From Chlorobiota bacterium (GTDB taxonomy: Bacteria; Bacteroidota; Ignavibacteria; OLB7), in NCBI GenBank assembly GCA_016710285.1, contig JADJXR010000001.1:434001-498000 (forward strand): a stretch of 64,000 bases of DNA, read 5' to 3'. The notes beneath the pieces are model-generated. The model saw only the letters and a list, made by a program, of their open reading frames with translations, was not told where the DNA came from and searched no databases. This document shows positions 33,581 through 42,269 of this stretch, piece by piece; the first letter of the stretch is position 1; each line of letters opens with the position of its first letter. The position numbers and the translations under genes are program-made.

Positions 33581-34378
33581 TCATTCTTGGCGCATCCAAA
33601 TTACAGCGTTTCGCTCCTTGGTTGTTCCATTCACAATGCGGAATCCCAGGCCATGCAAATGCTGGACTAATTGATGGATGGGGTGAAGCGTCGCCGAAGG
33701 AAGCGGGTGATATTCAAACCGAATTTCTTTGATTTTTTTCAGTGTCTCCTCGGCGGCATTATACATGATCTCATACTCCGCACCTTCGCAATCCATTTTT
33801 AAGATATCACAGTGATGAACCTGATGCTGATCCATCAAATCCTCAAGAGAAAAACATTGAATGGGAATTTGGTCCACAGCCTGATAAACGCCCGCCACCA
33901 ACGTATGCGAAAGTGCGGAATCGGAAACCATCAGCATTTGCGTGCCAGTGGCCCCGGCAACTGCGCCGGGGATTATCGTGACCTGGCCACCGGCATTATT
34001 CTGGCGGATATTCCGCTCCAGCAATTCCACCGTTGCGGGCATCGGCTCGACGGCAATAACGCGGGTTTGCTTCCCCTGCCGCGCAGCAAGCAGCGCAAAA
34101 TCGCCGATGCTTGCGCCGATGTCAATCACCACCGCGCCATTGGGGACATCGCCATATTCTTTTTTAATAAACGTAGTGGCGATATTTTCTGATTCAACGG
34201 CCTGGTTCAACGTAATAGCAAGCCCGTTCCGTAACCGAAACGTCCGGCATTGTTCATCAAAACCGATATAGAGTTTTAAGAAAGGCCACCAATTTTCCAC
34301 CGTCCGCACAATTGTGGGAAGATACATACAGTGCCTCCAGGTACTCCAACGGAGAAACTTCCGAAATGAGCGACGCAT
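33581..34378 (-). CDS. FkbM-family methyltransferase
   Basis: This 265-residue protein has the SAM-binding loop VVIDIGASIGDFALLA and the FkbM-typical CDILKMDCEGAEYEIM. FkbM enzymes methylate hydroxyl groups on sugars or polyketides. In this locus, O-methylation of a polysaccharide sugar is likely. The N-terminal 40 residues are basic and aromatic. It lies 29 bp downstream of the E1 alpha start region's end and 11 bp after the Gfo/Idh gene stop, as part of one transcript. Confidence 0.85.
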   Translation of the reverse strand: MRRSFRKFLRWSTWRHCMYLPTIVRTVENWWPFLKLYIGFDEQCRTFRLRNGLAITLNQAVESENIATTFIKKEYGDVPNGAVVIDIGASIGDFALLAARQGKQTRVIAVEPMPATVELLERNIRQNNAGGQVTIIPGAVAGATGTQMLMVSDSALSHTLVAGVYQAVDQIPIQCFSLEDLMDQHQVHHCDILKMDCEGAEYEIMYNAAEETLKKIKEIRFEYHPLPSATLHPIHQLVQHLHGLGFRIVNGTTKERNAVIWMRQE

Positions 34379-34389
34379 GAGGTTACGGT

Positions 34390-35400
34390 TTATCGAATAA
34401 TTGTGGATTGGGCGGAGATCGAGGAGGAGATCAGCGATAATAACTCCACAACCTTTGCCCCCATTGCTCCGTTGTTTGGCAGCGAGCGGCCATGCAGGAT
34501 TGCTTGGATAAAGCTATCACACTCCATCCTCAATGGTTCATGCTGTTCCAGCGGCAGCACAGAGATTTCGCCGGCTGAATAAAACAATTGTTGCGCGTCG
34601 GAATCTTTTGCACCGATCCGGTTATCAACGGGGTTGCTGAAGAATTTCACTTTGCCATCCAATGCCAGCATTTCATCATAAACTAACGTGCCATGCTGGG
34701 CGAACACTTGAAGCAGGCGGCTTTTATTGGCCGATAGCCAACTAACATGGATATGCGCCGTGGTTCCGCTTGGGAACGTCATGCTGATATGGGCATTATC
34801 CACCAATCCTTCCCATTGATAGCTATGGCCAACTGCTGAGACTTCAACCGGCATTTCGTTGGCTAAATGAAGAATAATTGAGAGGTCGTGCGGGCATAAA
34901 TCCCACACCACATCCACAGTGGTTCCTGGCGGTCCCGGGTTAATTCTGTTGGAAGAAATATGAAAGACTTTTCCAACTTTGCCAGCGCTAATTTCTTGGT
35001 GCAATTTCCTTACGCCCGGCGCAAACTGAAAAACATGGCCAACAGCAAGCACTTTATTGAGGGATTTCGCTAACTCAACAAGGTTCCAGGCATCGGCAGC
35101 TATGGAGGTCAGGGGTTTTTCAACGAACACATGTTTTCCGGCTTTCAACGCCAGCGTGGCAAGCTCGGCATGGGTTGCAACTGGAGTTGCAATGGCAACG
35201 GCATGAATTGCGGGGTTATCCAGAATCTCTTGAAATTCCAGCGTTGTATGGATTTCTGGATATTGCTGGCGAATAAATTCAAGCCGTCCGGGGCGGGTAT
35301 CGCTTACCGTTTGGACAATTGCATTCGGCAAGCTGTTAAAGTTGCGTACAAGGTTCGGCCCCCAATACCCACACCCAATTACACCAACGTTGATCTTCAA
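34390..35400 (-). CDS. Gfo/Idh/MocA-family oxidoreductase (WbpB/WlbA-like)
   Basis: This 336-residue NAD(P)-dependent enzyme has the Rossmann loop GVIGCGYWGPNLVRNF, the family motif HVFVEKPLT and a C-terminal alpha/beta domain with DLCPHDLSII. In surface-sugar loci, close relatives (WbpB/WlbA) oxidise C3 of UDP-GlcNAcA before transamination by a DegT enzyme, and such DegT enzymes are present in this locus. No UDP-GlcNAc 6-dehydrogenase is visible, so that route is only a suggestion. Spacing to the glycosylphosphotransferase upstream is 5 bp. Confidence 0.85.
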   Translation of the reverse strand: MKINVGVIGCGYWGPNLVRNFNSLPNAIVQTVSDTRPGRLEFIRQQYPEIHTTLEFQEILDNPAIHAVAIATPVATHAELATLALKAGKHVFVEKPLTSIAADAWNLVELAKSLNKVLAVGHVFQFAPGVRKLHQEISAGKVGKVFHISSNRINPGPPGTTVDVVWDLCPHDLSIILHLANEMPVEVSAVGHSYQWEGLVDNAHISMTFPSGTTAHIHVSWLSANKSRLLQVFAQHGTLVYDEMLALDGKVKFFSNPVDNRIGAKDSDAQQLFYSAGEISVLPLEQHEPLRMECDSFIQAILHGRSLPNNGAMGAKVVELLSLISSSISAQSTIIR

Positions 35401-35405
35401 GGGTT

Positions 35406-36893
35406 TTATGCTCCTCCCCGTCCAAAAAGGACAATGGGAATTGTTTTAAGGATGATTTTTAGATCCAGCCATAGCGAGCAATGCTGGATGTAGTAAAGAT
35501 CAAGCATGACGGAGTCGTTGAACGTCACGTCTTGTTTATTACGCCCCAGCACTTGCCATAAACCGGTCATTCCAGGGGTAATCTGGAATCGCAGTTTATG
35601 CCATTCGTCGAAATGTTCATACTCATACTGTAAGCACGGGCGGGGACCGATTAAGGACATTTCGCCGCGCAGCACGTTCAGCAGCTGCGGTAATTCATCC
35701 AAGGAGTACTTCCGCAAGGTTTTTCCAACGGAGGTGATTCGGCTGTCGTTCTTCAGTTTTTCTGTGGTAGAATTTTCCGAAATAATTTTGCGCAGATGTT
35801 CGCGGTGCACGGCATCGTCCATGCTTGCGTGCATGGTGCGGAATTTATACCACGTAAACAGCTTTCCATGCTTCCCCACAACGTTCGATTTATACAATAC
35901 GGGACCGGGCGAGGTGATTTTCACCGCAAGGGCAATCGCAAGAAGAAAAGGGGAAAGAATCAAAGTCAAAAGCCCGCCACCAACGATATCTATGCTCCGT
36001 TTGGCAACCCGTGCAATCGGGCGCATCTCGCGCGGGCGGAGCGTAAATGTTGGGATGCTCTCAAATTCGCTTGTCCCAACTTTATTTTGAATAATTCTAA
36101 AATGGTTTGTTGTCACCGTAACCGGAAGCCCTGTGGCGCGGCACTCTTCCACGATCGTGAGTAAACGATTATACTCAATGGAATTAATGGTGACGTAGAT
36201 TTCATCGGGCCTTAACCGTTCCACAATTGTGGCAACTTGGTCAATGGGGCCATGGATATTTTTCCCCAGCAACTTCCTCCCAATTTTTGCGGGATCGTCG
36301 TCCACAAACGCTTTTAGGCTAAGGCCAAGTTCTGGGGACTGATTGATGTGGGTAGCAAGGTTTTGGCCGGCATGGCCCGCTCCAACAGCAAGGATGTGGC
36401 GGGTGATAACGTGGCTGTTAATCAACCGGCGGAACAGCTTCCGGACCACCCCAATCCGCACCACCGAAAGGGAGAACCACCCGCCGAAAATGAACAGCAG
36501 AATGTTCATCCGGCTGTAGGCCAGAAGATCAAGGTCCTTGATGAAGAAAAGGAGCACGGCTTGAAGAATTCCAAGCCAGAGCATCCCTTTCCCAAGGTTG
36601 ACCACTTGGTCCGCACCGGCAGCAAAGACCTTATGGCGGTATAAGTTGACTTCGCGAAAGATGGGAACCGCCGCGATTGCCGAAGCAATAAACAGCAGTA
36701 CCTCGTTGACTTGTAGCAGATACCCAGTGAACTCGATCCGAATCCCGATAATCAGCGCCGCCACCACCAACAGCACGGATAGATCGGTAATCGCAAGCAG
36801 CAGTTTTGCGTGGCCGACTGTGCGAATGATTGTCGTCACAACTTCCTCCTTGTTTGACGTCAATACAGGAAACTCGCCGATTAGAGCGGGCAA
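35406..36893 (-). CDS. Polyprenyl glycosylphosphotransferase (initiating)
   Basis: This 495-residue protein has about four N-terminal membrane segments, a middle NAD/CoA-binding-like domain (ILAVGAGHAGQNLATHI), a further membrane segment and a C-terminal transferase domain. The transferase domain has the signatures KRSIDIVGGGLL, YKFRTMH and LDELPQLLNVLRGEMSLIGPRP. Such WbaP/WcaJ-like enzymes transfer a sugar phosphate to undecaprenyl phosphate and so start the repeat unit. It is therefore the likely first step of this locus. The sugar (Glc, Gal or HexNAc) is not deducible here. Confidence 0.93.
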   Translation of the reverse strand: MPALIGEFPVLTSNKEEVVTTIIRTVGHAKLLLAITDLSVLLVVAALIIGIRIEFTGYLLQVNEVLLFIASAIAAVPIFREVNLYRHKVFAAGADQVVNLGKGMLWLGILQAVLLFFIKDLDLLAYSRMNILLFIFGGWFSLSVVRIGVVRKLFRRLINSHVITRHILAVGAGHAGQNLATHINQSPELGLSLKAFVDDDPAKIGRKLLGKNIHGPIDQVATIVERLRPDEIYVTINSIEYNRLLTIVEECRATGLPVTVTTNHFRIIQNKVGTSEFESIPTFTLRPREMRPIARVAKRSIDIVGGGLLTLILSPFLLAIALAVKITSPGPVLYKSNVVGKHGKLFTWYKFRTMHASMDDAVHREHLRKIISENSTTEKLKNDSRITSVGKTLRKYSLDELPQLLNVLRGEMSLIGPRPCLQYEYEHFDEWHKLRFQITPGMTGLWQVLGRNKQDVTFNDSVMLDLYYIQHCSLWLDLKIILKTIPIVLFGRGGA

Positions 36894-36945
36894 GAAGCGC
36901 GGCCCAATGGCTTCCTACCTGATGCACGACAGTTGTGCAGGTTCC

Positions 36946-38046
36946 TCACGAAAGCGGCGCAAACATACGAATCACCCTTGCAACTTCATGCAGCGTTTCT
37001 TTGCTGTGATGCTTCCAATCGTTTCGGTTTGCAGGGCGTTGCACCCACGGAATCTTCGCGACATCCTCCACCGACTCCAAGAACTGCAACGAACCATCTC
37101 CTGACAGGTGTTCATCCACTGCCCCTCGCTTTCCGGTAAACATGCTCCATGTTGGGGTTCCCAACAACGCCGACTCCCGGTTCATCGTCCCCCCGCCACT
37201 GATGGCAAGGTCGGAGTGATACAGCAACTGAAGGCCCGGCAGCGCACGCTCCGGTATCACCACCCGGGCTGCGGGAACGTCGGGAAGAGCCGCACGAACC
37301 AACGTGGATTCCAATCGTGTTTTGGGAAGTACGACCACAACAGCATCGCGGTTTGCAGCCGCCACCCGGATCACTTCCTGACAGATTGCTTCGCTGCGGG
37401 GATCGTGGTAGTTGCCGATAAGCCCGGGGGGGCGAATCGTTATCAGCAGCTGGTTGGGGGCCACGCCAAGCGATTGGCGGAACCCCGGGTCGGGGGAAAA
37501 TTGCGGCAAGTAGAGATGCTCCTTCAGCCCATGATAACGCTGGGTTTTTGCCAGCGGAACCCCGGCTTCCTGCAGCCGCTGATCGCTAATCATTGCTGGG
37601 CAAAGAAGGTGGGTTGCCAACCGGCTGAAGATCCGCATCTCGGTCCATTCGTAGTCGAACATCACCACGGACCGAACCCCCATCAGCCGCGCAGCAAGCA
37701 CTTGTGTTCGGGATCCGTGGCTAAGCGCAAGCTGGGGCGCGAACCGGCGCACAGCGTTCCGCAACTGCAGGGTCCGCACCGGAAGATTTAGCACTTTTTT
37801 GACTTTGCTTCGCCCTGCGTGCTGGCCCACAATCGTGGCATCCACCCCAAGCTGCTCCACAAGGTCCACAGTTTGCGCAAACCGGCGCGCGGTGATCATC
37901 ACCTTTGCCCCCTGCCCACGCAACAAGGCGATCAACGGAGCAAACAGAGGAACGTGGGGGGAGTTATCAAGGTCAATCCAAAGGCGAAGCCCGATGGAGT
38001 GATGGAGCGGAGCATCCAAAACCGGTTGTTGGCTAGGGTTCATCAT
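36946..38046 (-). CDS. DUF354-family predicted glycosyltransferase
   Basis: This 366-residue protein starts LRLWIDLDNSPHVPLFAPLIA, the DUF354 hallmark, and has a GT-B-like C-terminal half (LQLLYHSDLAISGGGTMNRESALLGTP). DUF354 proteins are thought to be glycosyltransferases or related nucleotide-sugar-binding enzymes, without firm biochemistry. The ATG at 38044-38046 overlaps the stop of the upstream toroid gene (ATGA). An upstream in-frame extension of 29 codons lies inside that gene and is rejected. It is coupled to two toroid-fold genes and a carbamoyltransferase. Confidence 0.78.
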   Translation of the reverse strand: MMNPSQQPVLDAPLHHSIGLRLWIDLDNSPHVPLFAPLIALLRGQGAKVMITARRFAQTVDLVEQLGVDATIVGQHAGRSKVKKVLNLPVRTLQLRNAVRRFAPQLALSHGSRTQVLAARLMGVRSVVMFDYEWTEMRIFSRLATHLLCPAMISDQRLQEAGVPLAKTQRYHGLKEHLYLPQFSPDPGFRQSLGVAPNQLLITIRPPGLIGNYHDPRSEAICQEVIRVAAANRDAVVVVLPKTRLESTLVRAALPDVPAARVVIPERALPGLQLLYHSDLAISGGGTMNRESALLGTPTWSMFTGKRGAVDEHLSGDGSLQFLESVEDVAKIPWVQRPANRNDWKHHSKETLHEVARVIRMFAPLS

Positions 38047-39242
38047 TGCAGCAATTCCAATTCTGTGAACTCTGCAAAACCTTCCCGTCCGGCCCAGGCA
38101 TAGAGTATCCAACCGATATGGTAGGAGCGGCACTCTGGGTTCAGCGTAATTCCTGTGGCGCGTAATCGGCTTGGACGATGGAGCAGGATGGAAACCGCGC
38201 TTCGTGCCAGCCGCCGCGGGCGTTCCAGCGGTTCATCCCTGCGGTGCGAACGGTGGATAAAAAATGGGTCACGCTTCATCATTGAAGCCCCTATCTGGTT
38301 GTTCCCAAACAGCCAGCGGTAGCTTCGCTCGATTGCCGGGCGCGCTTGCTCCATCCCGAAATCCAAAGCCGGAAACAGCCAGAGCATCGCCATGGCATCT
38401 TGGTGCACGCTGTACACTTGGTACCAATCCAACACCGCCCCACGTTTGGCATCAATAAACCAGGGCCATTCCCCCTGCGGTCCCTGCAGACCGATGACTG
38501 TGCTTGCTCCGTGGCGGAACAGCGCAACGGCTTCTTCATTCTGGAAAGTGCTCCCATACTCAGCCAGCGATTGCAGGATATAGACCACTCCGCCAAACGA
38601 TGTGCACCGCCGCCGCAGCCCCGTTAGGCTGAAATGTGGCAAGCCAGTTTCTGGGACGATAAGGCGATCGCGAATCGTCCGGTAGAGTTCATCGGCCAAA
38701 TCTTTATCCGCTTGGCGTTGGCCGATTCGGGCAGCGTTCGTGCAACCAAACAGCATCCACCCCAGGTCCTGCGCCGAAAGGTTGTTGGCGTTGCCTCCTT
38801 CCAGAATTTTTTGGATTTGGTTGATGAACTCCTGCTGGCGGGGATCGTTGGCGCGTGCCAGCAATGCAAGGGTCAAACCGCAATCGGCGGGATTGGTGAT
38901 TGCGGCACGGTTGGCGCGCAGGAATTGCTCGATCATCCGGTCCAGCTCCCAATCCAACGGATAGAACTGCAATGCTTGCTGAATTCCCAACAAGGTGTTG
39001 ATGGTGTATCGCAGTTTCAGCGGGTGCTGGAAATCGTTCACGTAGCTTCCGCCAACAATCCGTGTGGAGTAGCTAAACAAGCCACTGCCACCGTCATACA
39101 TGGCATGAAGCAATGCGGAGCAATGATGGAGTAGCGCAGGAACAGGGCGTTCTCCCCGCTGCCGCATTCCAGCAGGGTGAGCATCTGACCCCGGGTTGAT
39201 CGGGGCATTGGCTTCCAGCGGTGGTTTGTTCCCTGGGTTCAT
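38043..39242 (-). CDS. Alpha/alpha-toroid domain protein, second of a tandem pair
   Basis: This 399-residue protein is helix-rich with a repeating pattern of paired helices, and looks like an alpha/alpha toroid of the six-hairpin glycosidase, lyase or epimerase kind. Notable strings are GGSYVNDFQHPLKLRYTINTLLG, PHFSLTGLRRRC and QGPQGEWPWFIDA. Its start overlaps the stop of the preceding toroid gene (40456-39239) by 4 nt, and its stop overlaps DUF354. No catalytic residues can be assigned with confidence. A polysaccharide-modifying enzyme is a reasonable inference. Confidence 0.6.
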   Translation of the reverse strand: MNPGNKPPLEANAPINPGSDAHPAGMRQRGERPVPALLHHCSALLHAMYDGGSGLFSYSTRIVGGSYVNDFQHPLKLRYTINTLLGIQQALQFYPLDWELDRMIEQFLRANRAAITNPADCGLTLALLARANDPRQQEFINQIQKILEGGNANNLSAQDLGWMLFGCTNAARIGQRQADKDLADELYRTIRDRLIVPETGLPHFSLTGLRRRCTSFGGVVYILQSLAEYGSTFQNEEAVALFRHGASTVIGLQGPQGEWPWFIDAKRGAVLDWYQVYSVHQDAMAMLWLFPALDFGMEQARPAIERSYRWLFGNNQIGASMMKRDPFFIHRSHRRDEPLERPRRLARSAVSILLHRPSRLRATGITLNPECRSYHIGWILYAWAGREGFAEFTELELLQ

Positions 39243-40456
39243 TTGGCTGGCTCCGTCAGCGTTCTGTACGCTTTCAATTGCTCGTTCAATCGTTCTGGAT
39301 TTCGGGCTGCGGACAAGGCAAACAGCATCCACACTTGGGTCCAACGGAGGAAGAGGCGGGTGTCGTTCTTTCCAGGATGTTGGCGGTAGATGTAGCTTCC
39401 CGTGCCGGAATCCCAAGCGGATTCATCCAGCCGCCGAAGCAGCGCGTTGGCGTGCTGGCTTCCTTGCTTGGAATCGGCAAGCATCATAAAAATTGCGGTG
39501 GCGGCGTAGTTATGGGGGTCAATCGGATGCAAGCGGTTGGGGAAATAGTTGACCAATCCATCCTTGCGAAGGAACTGCTGGCGGTAATACTCTATCATCT
39601 GCCCCACCTTCTGCCCAACGCGCTGTTGGTCCACAAAGGGGTTGGTTGCGGCAATTCCTTGCAACGCGGCAACCACATACAGGTGGTGGAAGCAATCGGT
39701 CCAGCCGCCGCGTGAGTGATCGTTGTATGGGATATAACCATCGGCACGCACCGCAGCAAGCGTGGTTTCGGTTGCTGCGGCAGCAAGTGTTAGATACTCC
39801 TGATTCCGAACCAACTTCCCCCCGATGCTTAAGGCCAAACAGCCCAACACGTTGGCGTTGTGGGTATTGATTGTTGACGTTGTGAAGTACCCCAAAAACG
39901 CCCCGGCATTGCCAACACGCCGGTGGCGGCTGGCGTACCAACGCAAGGCTTGCTCCAATGGCTGGCGGTAGTTTTCCCCAGAAAAAGCAATCACCTCATG
40001 GAGTAACGCCAGCATTGCAAACGCGCCCGGAACAAGGGTTGAGGCGCGCCGGGGATTCACCCCATCGTACAGCGTCCCCCAAGTGTAATCATACCCCCAA
40101 TGGATGGTGTCATCGCTTGCCGATTTCCCCGCCATTGCCACCAACCGCTGCAGCATTGTTTCGGCGGCATGGTCCCACTCCGCGCCAAGCAACCGATAGG
40201 CAAAGTAGCAGCAAGAATAGATTTTGGGATCCGGAATGGGGGGAACCCGCAATGATTGCCGAACCCAATCCGGGGCAATGCGGGAACCGAACTTGCTAAG
40301 CAACAACTGGGGAATACGCCATGTGGCAGGGAGCCAAGAAAGCAACGGGGAGTTGGGAAGGTCGAACGGGTCGTGGCCTTTGTAGTTATGCCGTGCGATC
40401 AACGCATGAAGCTGGGCAATGCGCCCCTCCATCCACTCTGTTTCATTGATGTTCAC
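39239..40456 (-). CDS. Alpha/alpha-toroid domain protein, first of a tandem pair
   Basis: This 405-residue protein also shows repeated helix pairs (WGYDYTWGTLYDGVNPRRASTLV, LGYFTTSTINTHNANVLG, DGYIPYNDHSRGGWTDCFHHLYV), consistent with an alpha/alpha toroid. The conserved Trp, Tyr, Asp and His residues in the first and third strings would fit a carbohydrate-binding cleft. Database names for similar proteins are unreliable, so I give none. No signal peptide is seen, so it probably acts in the cytoplasm. It is 12 bp after the carbamoyltransferase. Confidence 0.6.
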   Translation of the reverse strand: MNINETEWMEGRIAQLHALIARHNYKGHDPFDLPNSPLLSWLPATWRIPQLLLSKFGSRIAPDWVRQSLRVPPIPDPKIYSCCYFAYRLLGAEWDHAAETMLQRLVAMAGKSASDDTIHWGYDYTWGTLYDGVNPRRASTLVPGAFAMLALLHEVIAFSGENYRQPLEQALRWYASRHRRVGNAGAFLGYFTTSTINTHNANVLGCLALSIGGKLVRNQEYLTLAAAATETTLAAVRADGYIPYNDHSRGGWTDCFHHLYVVAALQGIAATNPFVDQQRVGQKVGQMIEYYRQQFLRKDGLVNYFPNRLHPIDPHNYAATAIFMMLADSKQGSQHANALLRRLDESAWDSGTGSYIYRQHPGKNDTRLFLRWTQVWMLFALSAARNPERLNEQLKAYRTLTEPAK

Positions 40457-40468
40457 GGTTTGGCTTGG

Positions 40469-42241
40469 CTATTGTTCGGCAGCACGGCGGCGGATAGCAT
40501 CGGGAGAATGGTTGATAACCAGATACTCACCAATGGCAAGCGCATCCAAATTAGCGGAAAGGAAGGCCTTCACCGCCTCGGCTGGGGTGCAGATGATCGG
40601 TTCCTCGTGCATGTTAAAGCTGGTGTTAATCAGCGAAGGAATCCCGCTTAGGCGATGATAATGGGTCAGCGTATCATAGATAGAAGGGTTCACCTCGCGG
40701 CGCACAAATTGCGGGCGTGCGGTTCCATCCACATGAACACAAGCTGGCGATTGCGCCCGCATTGTTGGGGTGGCATCAAAGGTGATGGTCATAAACTCGG
40801 CAGTGTGTTCGGCACCGGAGACGTTGTTGTAGCAGCTGTGGGCATGCTCCATTAACGTGACAGGCGCAAACGGCATAAACTCCGAGCGGTGTAATTGCTG
40901 ATTGAGCCAATCGTTGGCGGCGGGGTCCTTGGTGTGATAAAGGATTGAGCGATTCCCCAAAGCCCGTGGGCCGAACTCCATCCTTCCCTGGAACCGAGCA
41001 ATGATATACCCTTGATGGAGCAGTTCGGCCAGGCGAAGCTCCATTGTGCCAGAGGTTAGCTCTTCGTACTGAAGCTGCGCAGCATCCAGTGCCCCCCTGA
41101 TTTCTGCCGGTGAGAACGCTGGGCCAAGATAGACATCATGCAAACGGTACGGAGCAAACGGCGTGCGCCGGTGGGCAGCCAGAATTGCCGCGCCAAACCC
41201 AGTGCCTTCATCCCCCATTGCTGGCTGAATGAAGATATTGGCAAAGCCTAAAGCCTTTACCCGCTGGTTCAACTTCACGTTAGCGAACACCCCACCAGCA
41301 AGCACGATATTCTTCCCCTCCGGCTGCGGAATATGCTTGCGAATCAGCGCCAAAACATCCCGCTCAAGCAGGAACTGAATGGCGGAAGAAATTTCCTCCT
41401 TGGTCCATCTTCCAAACCGCGTGTTCCGAAGCTCGCGCAGCCGTGCAAGATTCGCATCAGCATCGGCAGTGTGGATTAAATAGAACCAATTTTCCGTTGT
41501 GCCGCGCCGGTACTGCTCAGCAAACCAGCGGTCCAGCTCGCTTACAAGCTCTGGGGGAGCCTCGGCATAGGCAGCAAGTCCGGTGACTTTTCCGGGATGG
41601 CGGTCGGGGTTAAAACCGAGCATACCTGTAACCACCTCGTAGGCCTGCCCGGCAATATGTTGGCTTTGGAAATAGCGGTCAGTAATCTGGATATTTCCGT
41701 TGCTTCCCTTCCCCACCACTGCCGACAGCAAATCCCCAACGCCATCCACCGAAACAATCTCCGCTTCATTCATCCCTGCGCAGTAATACGCGCTGGCCAT
41801 GTGGCATAAATGGTGTTCGAATCCATATTCGGCAGCGCGTCCCATGAAGTAGGATGTGTCAACCGACAGGCGATGGAACTCGCGGTCGCGCAGGATTTTT
41901 TTGCGATACCACATCCGTGCCACCTCGCTGATTCGTTCCAGCGGGGGAATCATAAACAGGTTATTGCTGGCACAATTGCGGTAATACTCCGCCTCACGCT
42001 GAATTCTGCGGCGGGTGTCAATGCGCCCGATAGCAATCGGGGCAGAATCAATCTGGTAGCGGCTGGCAGCGAATTGGTAGGTCAAATGGGGCATTCCGCG
42101 TTGCAACTTCACCCGCGTAAAGCGTTCTTCGCTGGCGCAGAATATCGGTTTGCCCAATTCATCCACCAAGCAAAGGCTGGCTCCGTGGCTTTTATTGATT
42201 CCAATTCCGGCAACGGAGTCGGTATGATTGCCTGTAGTCAT
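40469..42241 (-). CDS. Carbamoyltransferase (NodU/CmcH family)
   Basis: This 590-residue protein has an N-terminal Kae1-like domain (GIGINKSHGASLCLVDE, FEHHLCHMASAYY) and a C-terminal domain with GRMEFGPRALGNRSIL, both typical of O-carbamoyltransferases. These enzymes use carbamoyl phosphate and ATP to carbamoylate a hydroxyl group. In this locus a polysaccharide sugar is the likely acceptor. Length fits the family. It is encoded just upstream of two toroid proteins, and 28 bp after AsnB. Confidence 0.9.
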   Translation of the reverse strand: MTTGNHTDSVAGIGINKSHGASLCLVDELGKPIFCASEERFTRVKLQRGMPHLTYQFAASRYQIDSAPIAIGRIDTRRRIQREAEYYRNCASNNLFMIPPLERISEVARMWYRKKILRDREFHRLSVDTSYFMGRAAEYGFEHHLCHMASAYYCAGMNEAEIVSVDGVGDLLSAVVGKGSNGNIQITDRYFQSQHIAGQAYEVVTGMLGFNPDRHPGKVTGLAAYAEAPPELVSELDRWFAEQYRRGTTENWFYLIHTADADANLARLRELRNTRFGRWTKEEISSAIQFLLERDVLALIRKHIPQPEGKNIVLAGGVFANVKLNQRVKALGFANIFIQPAMGDEGTGFGAAILAAHRRTPFAPYRLHDVYLGPAFSPAEIRGALDAAQLQYEELTSGTMELRLAELLHQGYIIARFQGRMEFGPRALGNRSILYHTKDPAANDWLNQQLHRSEFMPFAPVTLMEHAHSCYNNVSGAEHTAEFMTITFDATPTMRAQSPACVHVDGTARPQFVRREVNPSIYDTLTHYHRLSGIPSLINTSFNMHEEPIICTPAEAVKAFLSANLDALAIGEYLVINHSPDAIRRRAAEQ

Positions 42242-42269
42242 AAGAATAAGTAGCGATGCGAACGCGGTT

